Positions 9,997 to 21,630 of a stretch of DNA of 64,000 bases are shown one piece after another. The stretch covers positions 406,400 to 470,399 of the forward strand of contig NW_003314271.1 in assembly GCF_000143415.4 (NCBI RefSeq), written 5' to 3'. The notes below the pieces were generated by a model. That model did not search any database and was not told the DNA's origin. It worked only from the letters and a program-made list of their open reading frames with translations. Each line of letters opens with the position of its first letter. Position 1 is the first letter of the stretch. Both the position numbers and the translations under genes were made by a program. Source of the DNA: Selaginella moellendorffii (Eukaryota; Streptophyta; Lycopodiopsida; Selaginellales; Selaginellaceae).

Positions 9997-12040
9997 TTAT
10001 TTGAAGCTCAGAAGTTGTGTGGCTTTTTTCTGGATAGTCTCCCAAGCCTTAATAACATGCTTAACCTCAGTTAAAGTACCTCCAACGGCCATTCGCAACA
10101 AAAAATCCCCCGAGAGCACCTGTTTTTCAGGTGTTTGGGTCATTACATGGTGGCATGATGCATTTAGAAACTTACTGTATGTGTGATGAATGTTGTTTCG
10201 TTTGAATTCACTGCGTGAAGTAAATTTTCATTGAGAGCATTTACGGAACTGGCCTCAATTGCTTTGAGCCTGAAGCAAACAAGTCCAAATCTGCAAGGCA
10301 CTAAAACCTGCAATACAAACTTCTTTGCTATACTGAATTCAAATTTAAGAAGTTGAATTTCACGAACCTCGAAACGTTTGTCTTCAGTGACTTTTCTCTC
10401 GAAAAGCCTAGCTAGGCAAGTATGATGTATGATATAGTTTTTAAGTTTGGAGGAGCCATAAAGTCGCATGACAAGCCACAACTTCAGAGCTCTAGAAAGA
10501 AACAGACCATGATATGTGCCAACAATTAAAACATAAACAAAGCAACAACCTGAATCTTTTTCCGAGTGATACTTGCCAGTCCTTGAAATCCACGACTTCC
10601 CCCGCCTCAGATGCCTGTACTAAATAAACAAAATGATAATTAATTAATTACTCCACACCTTGTTACGAAGATATTCTGACTGGACCGAAAGCGTTGAAGT
10701 CAAGGTCCTTGCATTCTTTAATATAACACAAGTAAGAAGTGGGAATAACTTAGCAACAATACCTTAACCCATAATACAGAGCAATCTAGATTTGTCAAGA
10801 GCCATTTGTGAGTTCCAACATTGAGTGAATCAGCCTTCTCGATGCCATCCAAGAAATGCCTATACTCGGGGCATATGCACGCACTGCCTCCGTATGCGGC
10901 ATCTACGTGAAACCACATTTCATATTCCTGGCAAATGGATCGATTATCAAAGCAAGCAACAAGCAAACAAAGTTGGAAATGCCAGATTACCTGAGCAATT
11001 TCACCAAGGTCTAGCAATGGATCTACAGCGGCGGAAGACGTGGTACCAAGCTGCAATAAGAGCGTTATGTAAGGATGCAGAAGACCCACGTATCACAGTA
11101 CCGTGGCACCCAGATACAGTGGTATGACATCGTCCCCGCCTTCCTCAATAGCTCCACGCAAGAGAGCAGGCGAGAGCGCGTAGTTTGTTTCCTTGGTTGT
11201 GGGCAGCACCACCAGCTTGATGCCCGCAATCTTACAGGCCTTGTGCAAGCACATGTGAGTCTGATCCGACGTGTACGCTCGGAGTCTGCGCACCACGTCT
11301 TCCTCTACAAGCCCATTTGGCGTGTGCTTCGAAATGGCTCGACTCCGGGCGGCACACAGTGTGACGAGCATTCCCTCGGTCGCTGAGCCTTGGATGACGC
11401 CCCCGCCTTTGCCTAGAGAGTAAAACAAGCAATACGTAAGGCGAGACGTGGCAGTGTGTGATAGACCTGATGATCCCGAGAGGAAGGAGTCTGGCAGCTC
11501 GAGAAGCTTTCCCAACCAGTTTACGACAATAATCTCCAGCTCCGTGGCCGCGGGTGAGGCGATCCAGCTGAAGTTGACGGTATTGAAGCCGGAGATGAGG
11601 ATCTCGGCTAGAATGCCGGCGGTGCTACTGTTTGCCGGATAGTAGCTGAAGAAGCTCGGGCTCTGCCAGTGCGTGAGGCCGGGAATGATGATGTTGCTCA
11701 CATCTAAACAGCCACATTGCCAGATTTCATGAGAGATTCGATGATATAGACGGGAGTACCAACCAGCAAGAATGTCATCGAAGGACTCTGGATCTTGAGG
11801 TGCAAATGCGGGGATTAAATCATTCAAGTATCCTGGCTGCACACAGTAGTACAAGTGAGTAGTGACGAGGGAGGAGGAACAGGAGAGAAACGTGAAACAT
11901 ACACTAACTTGGCTTCTGACCGGAAACTTCTCAATGTGGCGATAGTAGTCGGCCACAAAATCCACCATTCGGTGGGCATGCTCCCGAAACTCCTCAGAGT
12001 CCATCAACTTGAGGCCGGGTGGTGGTGCCGATTCGCCCAT
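9997..12040 (-). CDS. Aromatic L-amino acid decarboxylase, copy 1
   Basis: PLP enzyme turning tyrosine, DOPA or tryptophan into the amine plus CO2, probably cytosolic. Eleven exons by hand: 12040-11909, 11836-11764, 11703-11467, 11412-11102, 11050-10991, 10927-10763, 10715-10659, 10614-10550, 10491-10368, 10307-10176, 10119-9997. They sum to 1479 nt, 492 residues, frame closed. Seen: [44 protein letters not shown] and the PLP-lysine motif THKWLLTN. The catalytic-loop Tyr of RLYGS is kept; aldehyde-synthase relatives have Phe. The residue before KRF is Gly, which I recall as typical of tryptophan rather than tyrosine decarboxylases, so the substrate is open. Divergent from MT1, with 159 bp between start codons, so a shared promoter is likely. 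Confidence 0.93.
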
Positions 12041-12199
12041 CTCTGAGCTCTCGGGCTATGGCTCCTCAATCAATAATCTTCCTCCCACGTTTTCTATCTG
12101 GATCGTATGTTTAGTAAGAGAGTTTCTTTAATCTTTGGCAAGTTTCTTTTACTACCTAGGTATATTTCTAAATTCTATCAAGTCTTGGTGAGAGTGGCA

Positions 12200-13408
12200 A
12201 TGGCTGTGGACAACCAGGAGCTTGAAGTGTTTTACGATGAAGGATGTGTGGTGTATGAAGCAGTGTGGGGTGAGCATATGCATTCGGGTTACTTCGATGC
12301 TGGCAACACTCGCGACTTTCGAGCGGCACAAATCCGAATGCTCGAGGAGCTCTTGGCCTGGGCAGGAGTACCGGGTAAGCATTTCAATCGCTCCGAGACA
12401 CACCCTTTTACAATGTGTGCATCTAGACGACGAGCAAAGCCGGCCAAGGAACATTCTGGATGTGGGCTGTGGATTTGGAGGAACATCTCGGTATCTATCC
12501 AATAAGTACTCCGCGAATGTCACAGGAATAGCATTGAGTAAGTACGAGATTGGCAGAGCTAGAGCCATTGCAAAGGCAGAGGGTGTTTGTGACAAGGTAT
12601 TGCTCTACCATCGCACAAATCAAAAGCATCTTCTTGGTTCATTCAGGTGGCATTTCAAGTGGCAGATGCTTTGAGTCTGCCCTTCGAAGACAACCAGTAT
12701 GATCTGGTTTGGTGCATGGAGTGTGCCGATCATATTGCAGATAAACTCAAGGTAAAACACTCTCATAGAGTTTGAGCTTCATATGTTACTATTTCTTCGT
12801 CTGAGCAGCTAATGCAAGAGATGACGCGTGTGGCCAAGCCCGGAGGCTGGGTTGTGCTCACAGGATGGTGTCACCGAGAGTTTACCCATGGCGAAACTTC
12901 ACTCAAGAAGCATGAGCTGGTCATAGATTTAATCAAGACTGAAAACGTGAGTTAAATTATATTTTAATATATGTGATTTGTGTTTGCAGAAGATCCTGGA
13001 CAAAGTCCGTGCAGCATATCTTCTTCCACCTTGGTGCCAGACATCTGATTACAAAGTTATAGCAATCGACGCGGGTTTGCAAGTGTGTGCTGTAATCTCA
13101 ATATAATATTTAGAGTTTACTGTGATTAATGTTGCCAGGGGGTAAAAGTGGAAGACTGGACACGGCACATGCTTCCGTTTTGGGGTCTGCTCACTGCAGA
13201 GATCTTTACCTTGAGAGGCGCATTCAAGATTTTGACATCAGGTAATACAAAACTTTCACAAGAGTCTTACCTCTCTAATGAGTAAACAGGATGGGCACAT
13301 CTTCGTGCAAGTATATCCTTGGCATATCACTTCTCCTACATGGACAAAGGATTCAAGACTGGCGTTTTCAAGTATGCTGTGGTTATGGGAAAGAAAGATA
13401 AGAAGTAG
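12200..13408 (+). CDS. Gamma-tocopherol-methyltransferase-like SAM methyltransferase, copy 1 (MT1)
   Basis: Seven exons: 12200-12374, 12427-12596, 12647-12751, 12809-12946, 12990-13082, 13139-13241, 13290-13408; 903 nt, 300 residues, frame closed. SAM motif I is ILDVGCGFGGTSRYL in exon 2; motifs DLVWCMECADHI and PGGWVVL follow. The C-terminal WTRHMLPFWG region is typical of gamma-TMT relatives. There is no plastid transit peptide when starting at MAVDNQ, the start position that matches its paralogues. Some angiosperm members of this family are N-methyltransferases of indole alkaloids, so an amine made by the adjacent AADC is a plausible substrate (inference). An in-frame upstream ATG at 12107 lies in likely 5' UTR. 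Confidence 0.88.
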
Positions 13409-13538
13409 TTCCAGTAGCAGGAGACTTGCCTCCTTTATTATCTGTTTTGATTCATAAAGGTCGAACAATTGACACAGCAAATCATCAATAATAATTCATT
13501 ATTTCTTACACTGGATCGCCAGCGTCTTTGTTCTTGCA

Positions 13539-13897
13539 ATGGCCAGCGAGATCGAAGAGATTTATGATGAGGGATGCGTGGTGTACGAGGCCGTGTGGGG
13601 CGAGCATATGCACTCGGGCTACTTTGAGGCGGGCAAGCCTGGGGACTTTCGAGTGGCACAAGTCCGAATGATCGAGGAGGTCCTCTCTTGGGCCGGAGTA
13701 CCAAGTAAGCTTCCCTCTCTATTCTATTACAATCTCCTAGATGATGAGCAAAGCCGGCCTCGAGACATACTGGACGTGGGCTGCGGTTTTGGGGGAACTT
13801 CTCGATATCTGTCCAAGAAGTACTCGGCAAATGTGAAAGGAATAGCACTGAGCGATTACGAGATCGCCAGCTCCATTGCTCCTGTTTTTCTTTCTAT
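13539..13897 (+). pseudogene. Truncated gamma-TMT-like methyltransferase (MT2 fragment)
   Basis: Exons 1 and 2 of a methyltransferase close to MT3 (23988-25199), starting MASEIEEIYDEGCVVYEA and including SAM motif I. The sequence breaks inside exon 2, after GALSDYEIA, and jumps to a stretch resembling the MT3 3' UTR (ccattgct-ctgtttttct, then ccaaatttatgaaggtatgca). Exons 3-7 are deleted, so the product lacks most of the catalytic fold. The deletion breakpoint is shared with the unit 2 copy and therefore predates the block duplication. Confidence 0.85.
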
Positions 13898-13916
13898 ATA
13901 AAAATATCTTTGTGAA

Positions 13917-14660
13917 GTCCAAATTTATGAAGGTATGCAGACCTCATTGTGTTTACAATCCACTTGTGCATGGGGCATGGAGCATGGGATCAGTTAACCA
14001 ATTAGTTACTTAACGTTCATCGCCCACCTTCTCTCACTCTTGTGGTCTTATAAAATATATGACAATAATATTTGTAAGTATAGAATACCATATATTGAAC
14101 AATGCTACTCTATCGCATTATATACAATTGTTGAAATTCATTTCTAAATCTTTTAGTCGGTATCCCAAAACCGTGTAAACAATGAATGAATATACTGGGT
14201 CTTGCAGCTTCCAGCTGGAGCTGGGTTGGTATTCGTAATTTGTATGAAAGGGAATGGGGCACCATACCTAATCTGCATTCAGTGTATATTAGATTTTAAC
14301 TTTGAAAATGGTGCTAGATATCTTTATTTTTATTGAAGAAAGTCTTATATTTATTTATTCATATTCAAGTTGGTTCATGAGATGCTCGTGGGACACAAGT
14401 GTATATTGTCAATTGTCATTGGGGAAGGAGGGACAGAGTGCCTGGAGGAGCAGGCCCTGTCGCCCCTGGCTCCCATGAGGTCCGGGAGGTTGTGTGCGTT
14501 GAAAACGAGCAGGGTGCTTGGCAGTCGTAGACGACGTGTCTTTACGTCTGCTTTGCATCTCGCGGGGTGACTGGTGTATGTCGTCGTCCGAGCTCGACGA
14601 GCAACAAGTGACAAGCAATCTCGGACTTTTACATAGTGAATACCATCTAACAAGGAGAAA
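13917..14660. repeat. Rearranged partial copy of the MT3 3' flank
   Basis: 13917-14040 matches the MT3 3' flank at about 25231-25330 in direct orientation. 14070-14400 matches about 25805-26085 inverted, and 14400-14640 matches about 25470-25655 inverted. About 140 bp present at 25660-25805, including the hairpin at 25722-25777, is missing here. No gene is evident. Confidence 0.75.
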
Positions 14661-15734
14661 CAGCGGCAAAACTAGGGGCGATGGTAAGATACTTCATGTT
14701 TGACCGAAAGGATTAAAATACATTGGAAACAGACTTATGCAGCGTACAATATCTTTTGAGAATCTCAACCCCACTGACGAGAATCGAGCAATGGTGGCTG
14801 AAAGTACTTCACGTGCTCTTGGGCCTCTTCAAGCTGCTCCGGTTGACAAGAATGGTGGCCTTGTGTGTGTTCTACTGGAGCTCTACGCTTGAATTATCTA
14901 CATGACTTTGTTTTCGGTGCCCGTCAAGCGTGTGCGAGAACGACTGACGCTGTGGAAGTTAGTGTTTCTGACTTAAAAACATTTTGCCAAAGATTTCTTG
15001 ACAGTGGAGCCCTTTGACAGATTGGTCACAAGCTTTATCAAATTACGATAGAGCCAACACAAATAAAAAAAGTTGTTGTCCAATCACATCCAGTAGTGCC
15101 TGCCATTCCCCATGCCTCCTGCTATGGTGGCTGTGACGGTGATGAACAGCAAACAATCCTCCTAGCCAGCGCAAGCTTGTGGTGTCTCGAGGTGCCCCGT
15201 GAAGCATGTGTGTGACCGATTAACACTCATTCACAAGGGCACGGCACCACAAGATTCAAAACAGCATTAGATAGAGAGAAAAAATTTGCTGGCCAGAGAT
15301 GCAAAAGACTCATGAAAGTGGAAAACTTACTGGTGACAAGCTTGATCGACGTAAGATAGAGCCAACACAATTCCAATCGGGCAGGACGTGGAACGTGCGA
15401 TGGATTAGAGAGTGACCTCCTTGTGGTGTTGCGCCAACACAATCAAGACAATTCTCGTCCAGTGCCAATTCACATACCACACGCTTCCTGCGAGCTGTAT
15501 TCTTGGTGGCTGTGATGTTGGTGAAGTGGTTACAATCCTCTTTACTAGTCCAAGCTTAAAGTTTGAAATAAAAATGCTGCATTTGTGACAAAAACAATTG
15601 TCATTACTAGCATCCATTAGAAAATATTGATTGTTGAAAATTAAGTTGGAATAAATAATTGTTGTGTCAGGATTCGAACCTGCGCAGGCAAGCCCACATC
15701 CCCACACTTCGGGTATTCCACCACTTGGGTGGCA
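14661..15734. other. Intergenic with a dispersed repeat
   Basis: No gene recognised. Two diverged segments at about 15040-15175 and 15340-15560 share gacaagctt-atc, gatagagccaacaca and ggtggctgtga-g-tgatg, with caatcctc downstream. A related stretch, gtggtggctgtgatgttggt followed by aacaatcctttt, occurs at about 55990-56042 at the end of the SRS2-like fragment. Confidence 0.5.
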
Positions 15735-16850
15735 CACTTGTTCAGAAGTTCAAGCTGGTGATACTTGAAGGGCTCCACTCTGTTGCCTATGAGATGCAAA
15801 TAGAGCTGTAAGTTATGCAGTGCCTGATTCTCAGGTTTGTGCTTCAGATAAGTCAAGCCTGTGTGGACAACTTCCAGCACCACCCCAACGTGAGATACGT
15901 AGCCCAGAGTGCTTCCCGGAAGCTTGGTAACCACATCCAAGGGATTAACCACGGTGAGGACTCGGAGGCTCTGCAACCTTTCTGCCGCCACCTTGAACGC
16001 ATGGTTGCCACCTTGACGACCACCTAGGGCAAGTGCGGTCACCGGGATCAGCTTACCATTGGGACATGTCGTAGGCACACAGGATTGCGAGCGAAGCTCC
16101 AAAACTATGCCCGGCCACAGTGATGCTCAATTTTTCATCAATGAGGCTCCTGAGCGTGGAAACTATCTGATCACGGGCACAGAGGTGTTTCCAAACTCCT
16201 CGCCTGGATAAGAACGAGTGTAAAGTGTGGATACATGGTCGGACACCAATACGGGCGACGAGCTTCCGGCCGCCACTGCTAGTTTCACTGTATTCAGCCG
16301 AGGGAGGGGCAAGAGCGAGTCGATCTCCGACCATTCCCGAGTGAGCTCCATGCCCCGAAACGCAGGGAGGATGTCTCTTCGTCCCAGCCTCAAGCTTTCT
16401 TCATCATGGCCAGGTAGCCAGACCTGGCCATATGATCTGTATCTTTGGTGCTGCCATAGATGTACTTGTGTATCGTGTAGCCGGTGTTGCCCATCTGGAG
16501 CTTGTGGAATAGCTGTGACTTGCCATGAATGCACAGGCCATACCAGCGAGATGCTTGACTTCGTTGAATCCATCCACCACGCATTAGATGTGCTGGCCGT
16601 AGCGGATCAGCTCCTGGCAGAGAGTTTCGTCCATGGGATTCCCAAGCATGCCTTTCCAGAATGTCTGGCTTTGGACTATCCATTTCCCTGTTAGAGATGG
16701 TGCCGAGAAATGAAGAGACAAAGACTTCGAGTATGATAGTACTTTTAGGTTTGCCAAATTGCCATGTCCGTATTCGATCGAAAAGCTGAAGGTATGCCCA
16801 CTGTCAGTGCAGCGGGCGAGAAGCTTTAGTCCATGCTTCCTGCTGGACAA
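15735..16850 (-). pseudogene. Class 3 lipase (phospholipase A1-like) remnant, inverted
   Basis: Minus-strand relic of the intact lipase at 28827-30035. Recognisable pieces include KGMLGNPMDETLCQELIRYG, WYGLCIHGKSQLFHKLQMGN, RDILPAFRGMELTREWSEID and a nucleophile elbow altered to GHSFGAS. Several frameshifts and deletions break it, and the 3' part merges into unrelated sequence near 15735. It is opposite in orientation to the intact gene, as is the nearby P450 fragment, so the two were probably copied and inverted together. Confidence 0.85.
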
Positions 16851-16984
16851 GCTTCTTTTGTTCGTACATCATGGCAGAAAAACTTTTGAAAACGTTTAAA
16901 GAACTTACAGAAATTCGGCAGGTCTAGGCTATTGGGAACAAAAAAGAATAAAGAATAAAAAAACTAAAAGAAAGATCGAGCTGC

Positions 16985-17480
16985 AAAGGCATCCAAGCAT
17001 CCAGAGTGCGTTCATGACTTTTTGTCATGGGTCCTTGAGTTTGCATAGGGCAGAAGTTGGTGTGCCAAAGTTGCCATTGCTACTCTCCAACTTTGCATTT
17101 AGTCCTGCTTCGAGTTACAAGCACAGCCCCAGGATGCACGTTATCATCGACGCACCTCGAGGCATCCAGCTGGTTGTCCACAAACTCAGCGAATGATAAA
17201 ACACTGCTGGAACGTTCTTGTTTACTCTCGAGAAAGACAATCAATGAGGGAACACATAAACGTACTGCTAGAAGTTAAATGAAGAAATTCGACCAAGCGT
17301 GCGTAAACTGCAGGAGTGACTACAGCTCTCTTAAGATGCTCACAAGGTGTAAATTAGCTATTTCCAGGTTACAGCTCAAAAGGTAGTTTCTCGTATTGAC
17401 ATGGCTGCAAGTAATAATTTCTTGTCACACGAGCATCTCATGACCAGCTCTGTTCAAAAGGTTAAATGGTTCGCCAGGGG
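16985..17480 (+). pseudogene. P450 3'-end fragment, inverted copy of 26180-26600
   Basis: The last part of the P450 gene (coding about 17068-17196, ending in HVIIDAPRGIQLVVHKLSE and TGA) plus its 3' flank, inverted relative to the intact gene at 26434-28169. There is no heme-binding loop or earlier exon, so it is non-functional. Confidence 0.85.
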
Positions 17481-18024
17481 TAACTTCTGCAGAAAAATCA
17501 CAGTGACGTTTCTCCACAAATGCTTCTACAAATCGTTGTACTTAAATGTCATTTCGAACTTCTTGCCTTCCACCCCAGTGTCGTCATGAGTAGCCCTATC
17601 ACCTTTGTCGCGAGCCTGATACCAGCGTCAATGACTAACACCAACAAGTGACCCGTTTGTGTACCGATAAGCTGAATGTACCATAATCCATGAGATATCC
17701 AACTATCCTTGAAGAGCTAAACAAATCATAATTAATTAAAACGACATAAAAACATGTTCAGGAAATGGTGGATCAAGGTACTCACATCTGAAGAAACTGT
17801 ATGCATCAGTTTCGAGTAAGCCATGGAGTGCACCCATTAACTATATTACATTTATATATTTACTGTGTATATTTATATATTTACAATATGAAGATGACCG
17901 ATCTGTTCTGTTTAGCTGCAAGAGGAAGAACAACCATGAAAACATACAAAGAAAAAGTTTTCGACTTACATGCCATAGGATTGGAGAGAGCAGCGGGGCG
18001 ATGGGAGCTGGACCAATTCTTGTA
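17481..18024. other. Spacer before duplication unit 2
   Basis: AT-rich, with no recognised gene. It ends at the junction gtaaccacaggttctaat, where similarity to unit 1 begins. Confidence 0.4.
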
Positions 18025-18157
18025 ACCACAGGTTCTAATATTTCTCAATTGTGTTTGCGCTCTTCTTTCACTCTTAGTACGGGATTGATCAAAATACACG
18101 AATATTTTGAATCTATTCAACGTAACCTTCAAATATTTTTTATCTGGCATACCTTGG

Positions 18158-18240
18158 CACGTGATGGAACAATAACTTGACCAAAATACATGAACATTTT
18201 GAATATAACCTTCAAATATTCAAGAATACCTTGGCACGTG
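18158..18240 (+). promoter_or_regulatory. Two G-boxes upstream of the GGPPS pseudogene
   Basis: CACGTG at 18158-18163 and 18235-18240, each within accttggcacgtgatggaacaataa. The repeated phrase suggests the promoter carries a short internal duplication, more complete here than in unit 1. Confidence 0.45.
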
Positions 18241-18336
18241 ATGGAACAATAAACTAAGTCCAGACTTGTCTTGTTTGTGCTGGCACGAAAGGTCAGTCAC
18301 TACTCAGCATCAAAGCTAAGCAGGAACGTTTCAAGC

Positions 18337-19295
18337 ATGAACCAGCAGGTCAATGGCGTCGTCCTCCCTCCGAGGATCCACTACCGCCGCGTTGCCGCTA
18401 GCGCCGCCCCCGGCACCACCACCACCACCAAGCCCAGCAAGTTTGACTACGATCTCTATGTCAAGACCAAGCGCGAGGCCGTGTCCATCTCCCTCCACTC
18501 GGTTTTCTCCCCGCCGCTCAAGCAGCCCGAGACGCTCAAGATGCACGAGGCAGTGCGCTACGCGGTGGGCGGCGGGCGGCGGACGTGCCCCATCGCTTGC
18601 ATCGAGGCGTGCGAGCTGGTGGGAGGCACCTAGGACGACGCCATGCCGGGAGCCTGCGCGCTTGAGATGATCAAGGCCAGCTTCTGCGTCCAGGACGATC
18701 TCCCGTCCATCGACGACTCGGAGCTCCGCCACGGCAAGCCCACCGTCCACCGCGCGTTTGGCATCCCCACGGCGCTCTTTGCGAGCACCGCGCTGCTCGC
18801 GCTCGGCTTCGAGCACCTGGCGGCGCGGGCGAGGATGGTGGCGGAGGTGAGCCGGGCTATCGGGTCAACGGGTCTGCTGGCCGGTCAAGAACCCGGACCG
18901 CGCGGTGGAGCTGGAGACGCTCGGCCTCGAGCAGCGCCGACGTCTTGTGGAGGTGGACGAACCGGGGCCATTGCTGGTGGCGCGAGCGAGCAGGAGATTG
19001 AGGCGCTGAGAGCGTATGGACGGGTGACCGGGCTTCTCTACCAGATCATGGATGATGTCACGGATGCTACCAAGACAATGGAGGAGCTCGGGAAGATCCC
19101 GGCCAGGACGCGATGGCGGGCTTAACGAGGATCCATTGGAGAGCAAGTCTAGCTCCAATAGCGTATATCAAAGCCATCTTGGGCGTGGACAAGTCGAGGG
19201 AGATGGTTGGGCAGCTCTTGGTGGAGGCCAAGGAACGATTGGGTGTGTTCGAGGAGACCAAGGCACTGCCTCTGATCCGCCGATCACTTTGCTAA
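18337..19295 (+). pseudogene. GGPPS-like pseudogene
   Basis: Decayed copy of the gene at 8916-9905. Lesions I can see: TAG at 18631-18633, where the intact gene has Gln after VGGT; loss of codons after the segment encoding LAAR near 18827; a deletion near 18888 removing the VDLGI region; a 39-bp inversion at 18924-18962; a deletion after it; loss of one g near 19100 (atcccggccagg against atcccgggccagg); and about 45 bp of unrelated filler with an in-frame stop near 19121-19170. Both Asp-rich motifs remain readable, but no continuous product is possible. Confidence 0.95.
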
Positions 19296-19412
19296 TTAGG
19301 CTGTTTTTGGAGACTATATTACTATTGTTGTTGTTGTTGTCGTTATTATTATTATTATTATTATTATTAAGTTTAAGTTTAGCACAACAATAATAAAATC
19401 AACTGGAAATAA

Positions 19413-21471
19413 TCATTTGGAGCTCAGAAGTAGTGTGGCTTTTTTCTGGATAGTTTCCCAAGCCTTAATAACATGCTTGGCCTCAGTTAAAGTACCTCCA
19501 ACGGCCATTCGCAACAAAAAATCTCCTGAGAGCACCTGTTTTTCAGGTGTTTAGATCATTACATGGTGGCATGATTCATTTAGAAACTTACTGTATGTGT
19601 AATGAATGTTGTTTCATTTGAATTCACTGCGTGGAGTAAATTTTCATTGAGAGCATTTACAGAACTGGCCTCAATTGCTTTGAGTCTGAAGCAAACAAGT
19701 CCAAATCTGCAAGGCACTAAAACCTGCAATACAAACTATTTTGTTATACTGAATTCAAATTAAAGAAGTTGAATTTCACGAACCTCGAAACGTTTGTCTT
19801 CACTGACTTTTCTCTCGAAAAGCCTAGCTAGGCAAGCATGGTGTATGATATAGTTTTTAAGTTTGGAGGAGCCATAAAGTCGCATGACAAGCCACAACTT
19901 CAGAGATCTAGAAAAATACAAACCAATTAGATATGTGCCAACAATTAAAACATAAACAAAGCAACAACCTGAATCTTTTGCCAAGTGATACTTGCCAGTC
20001 CTTGAAATCCACCACTTCCCCCGCCTCAGATGCCTGTACTAAATAAACAAAATTACAATTAACTAATATTTACTCCACACCTTGTTACGAAGATATTCTG
20101 ACTGGACCGAAAGCGTTGAAGTCAAGGTTCTTGCATTCTTTAATATAACACAATATACTTTAGTAAGAAGTTGGAATGACTTAGCAACAATACCTTAACC
20201 CATAATACAGAGCAATCTAGATTTGTCAAGAGCCATTTGTGAGTTCCAACATTGAGTGAATCAGCCTTCTCGATGCCATCCAAGAAATGCCTATACTCGG
20301 GGCATATGCACGCACTGCCTCCGTATGCGGCATCTACGTGAAACCACATTCCATATTCCTGGCAAATGGATCAATTATCAAAGCAAGCAACAAGCAAACA
20401 AAGTTGGAAATGCCAGATTACCTGAGCAATTTCACCAAGGTCTAGCAATGGATCTACAGCGGCGGAAGACGTGGTACCAAGCTGCAATAAGAGCGTTATG
20501 TAAGGATGCAGAAGACCCACGTATCACAGTACCGTGGCACCCAGATACAGTGGTATGACATCGTCCCCGCCTTCCTCAATAGCTCCACGCAAGAGAGCAG
20601 GCGAGAGCGCGTAGTTTGTTTCCTTGGTTGTGGGCAGCACCACCAGCTTGATGCCCGCAATCTTACAGGCCTTGTGCAAGCACATGTGAGTCTGATCCGA
20701 CGTGTACGCTCGGAGTCTGCGCACCACGTCTTCCTCTACAAGCCCATTTGGCGTGTGCTTCGAAATGGCTCGACTCCGGGCGGCACACAGTGTGACGAGC
20801 ATTCCCTCGGTCGCTGAGCCTTGGATGACGCCCCCGCCTTCGCCTAGAGAGTAAAACAAGCAATACGTAAAGCGAGACTTGGCAGTGTGTGATAGACCTG
20901 ATGATCCCGAGAGGAAGGAGTCTGGCAGCTCGAGAAGCTTTCCCAGCCAGTTTACGACAATAATCTCCAGCTCCGTGGCCGCGGGTGAGGCGATCCAGCT
21001 GAAGTTGACGGTATTGAAGCCGGAGATGAGGATCTCGGCTAGAATGCCGGCGGTGCTACTGTTTGCCGGATAGTAGCTGAAGAAGCTCGGGCTCTGCCAG
21101 TGCGTGAGGCCGGGAATGATGATGTTGCTCACATCTAAACAGCCACATTGCCAGATTTCATGAGAGATTCGATGATATAGACGGGAGTACCAACCAGCAA
21201 GAATGTCATCGAAGGACTCTGGATCTTGAGGTGCAAATGCGGGGATTAAATCATTCAAGTATCCTGGCTGCACACAGTAGTACAAGTGAGTAGTGACGAG
21301 GGAGGAGGAACAGGAGAGAAACGTGAAACATACACTAACTTGGCTTCTGACCGGAAACTTCTCAATGTGGCGATAGTAGTCGGCCACAAAATCCACCATT
21401 CGGTGGGCATGCTCCCGAAACTCCTCAGAGTCCATCAACTTGAGGCCGGGTGGTGGTGCCGATTCGCCCAT
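19413..21471 (-). CDS. Aromatic L-amino acid decarboxylase, copy 2
   Basis: Near-identical duplicate of AADC1 with the same eleven-exon structure; the first exons lie 9431 bp from those of copy 1. I followed every exon and saw no stop or lost splice site. It keeps [29 protein letters not shown] and the catalytic-loop Tyr in RLYGS, and the same Gly before KRF. Small differences: SSGEGGG for SSGKGGG, RSLKLW for [14 protein letters not shown] for HHTCLARL, and a C-terminus LLLSSK with TGA instead of QLLSFK with TAA. It shares a short divergent intergenic region with MT1'. Both copies could be expressed. Confidence 0.93.
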
Positions 21472-21630
21472 CTCTGAGCTCTCGGGCTATGGCTCCTCAA
21501 TCAATAATCTTCCTCCCACGTTTTCTATCTGGATCGTATGTTTAGTAAGAGAGTTTCTTTAATCTTTGGCAAGTTTCTTTTACTACCTAGGTATATTTCT
21601 AAATTCTATCAAGTCTTGGTGAGAGTGGCA

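Larger units (their letters stand above)
8636..13897 (+). repeat. Segmental duplication, unit 1 (GGPPS-AADC-MT1-MT2 fragment)
   Basis: This block recurs in direct orientation at 18025-23328. The left ends share accacaggttctaatatttct and the right ends share ctcctgtttttctttctat. From the AADC 5' half rightwards the offset is a constant 9431 bp and almost no mismatches are visible. In the GGPPS gene and its promoter there are many substitutions and indels. The unit holds a GGPPS-like gene (plus), a convergent AADC (minus), a complete methyltransferase (plus) and a truncated one. Confidence 0.93.

Noticed and set aside
12107-12199. N-terminal extension of MT1 from an upstream ATG
   Set aside because: The extension is not shared by MT3 or MT2 and reads as UTR; the ATG at 12200 matches the family start.
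15655-15740. tRNA-like sequence (GGTTCGAATCC B-box and an A-box-like stretch on the minus strand)
   Set aside because: The apparent A-box half (CCCAAGTGGTGG...) aligns with the decayed lipase gene, the acceptor arms do not pair and no anticodon stem forms. Only the T-arm-like part remains, probably a chance or a tRNA scrap.
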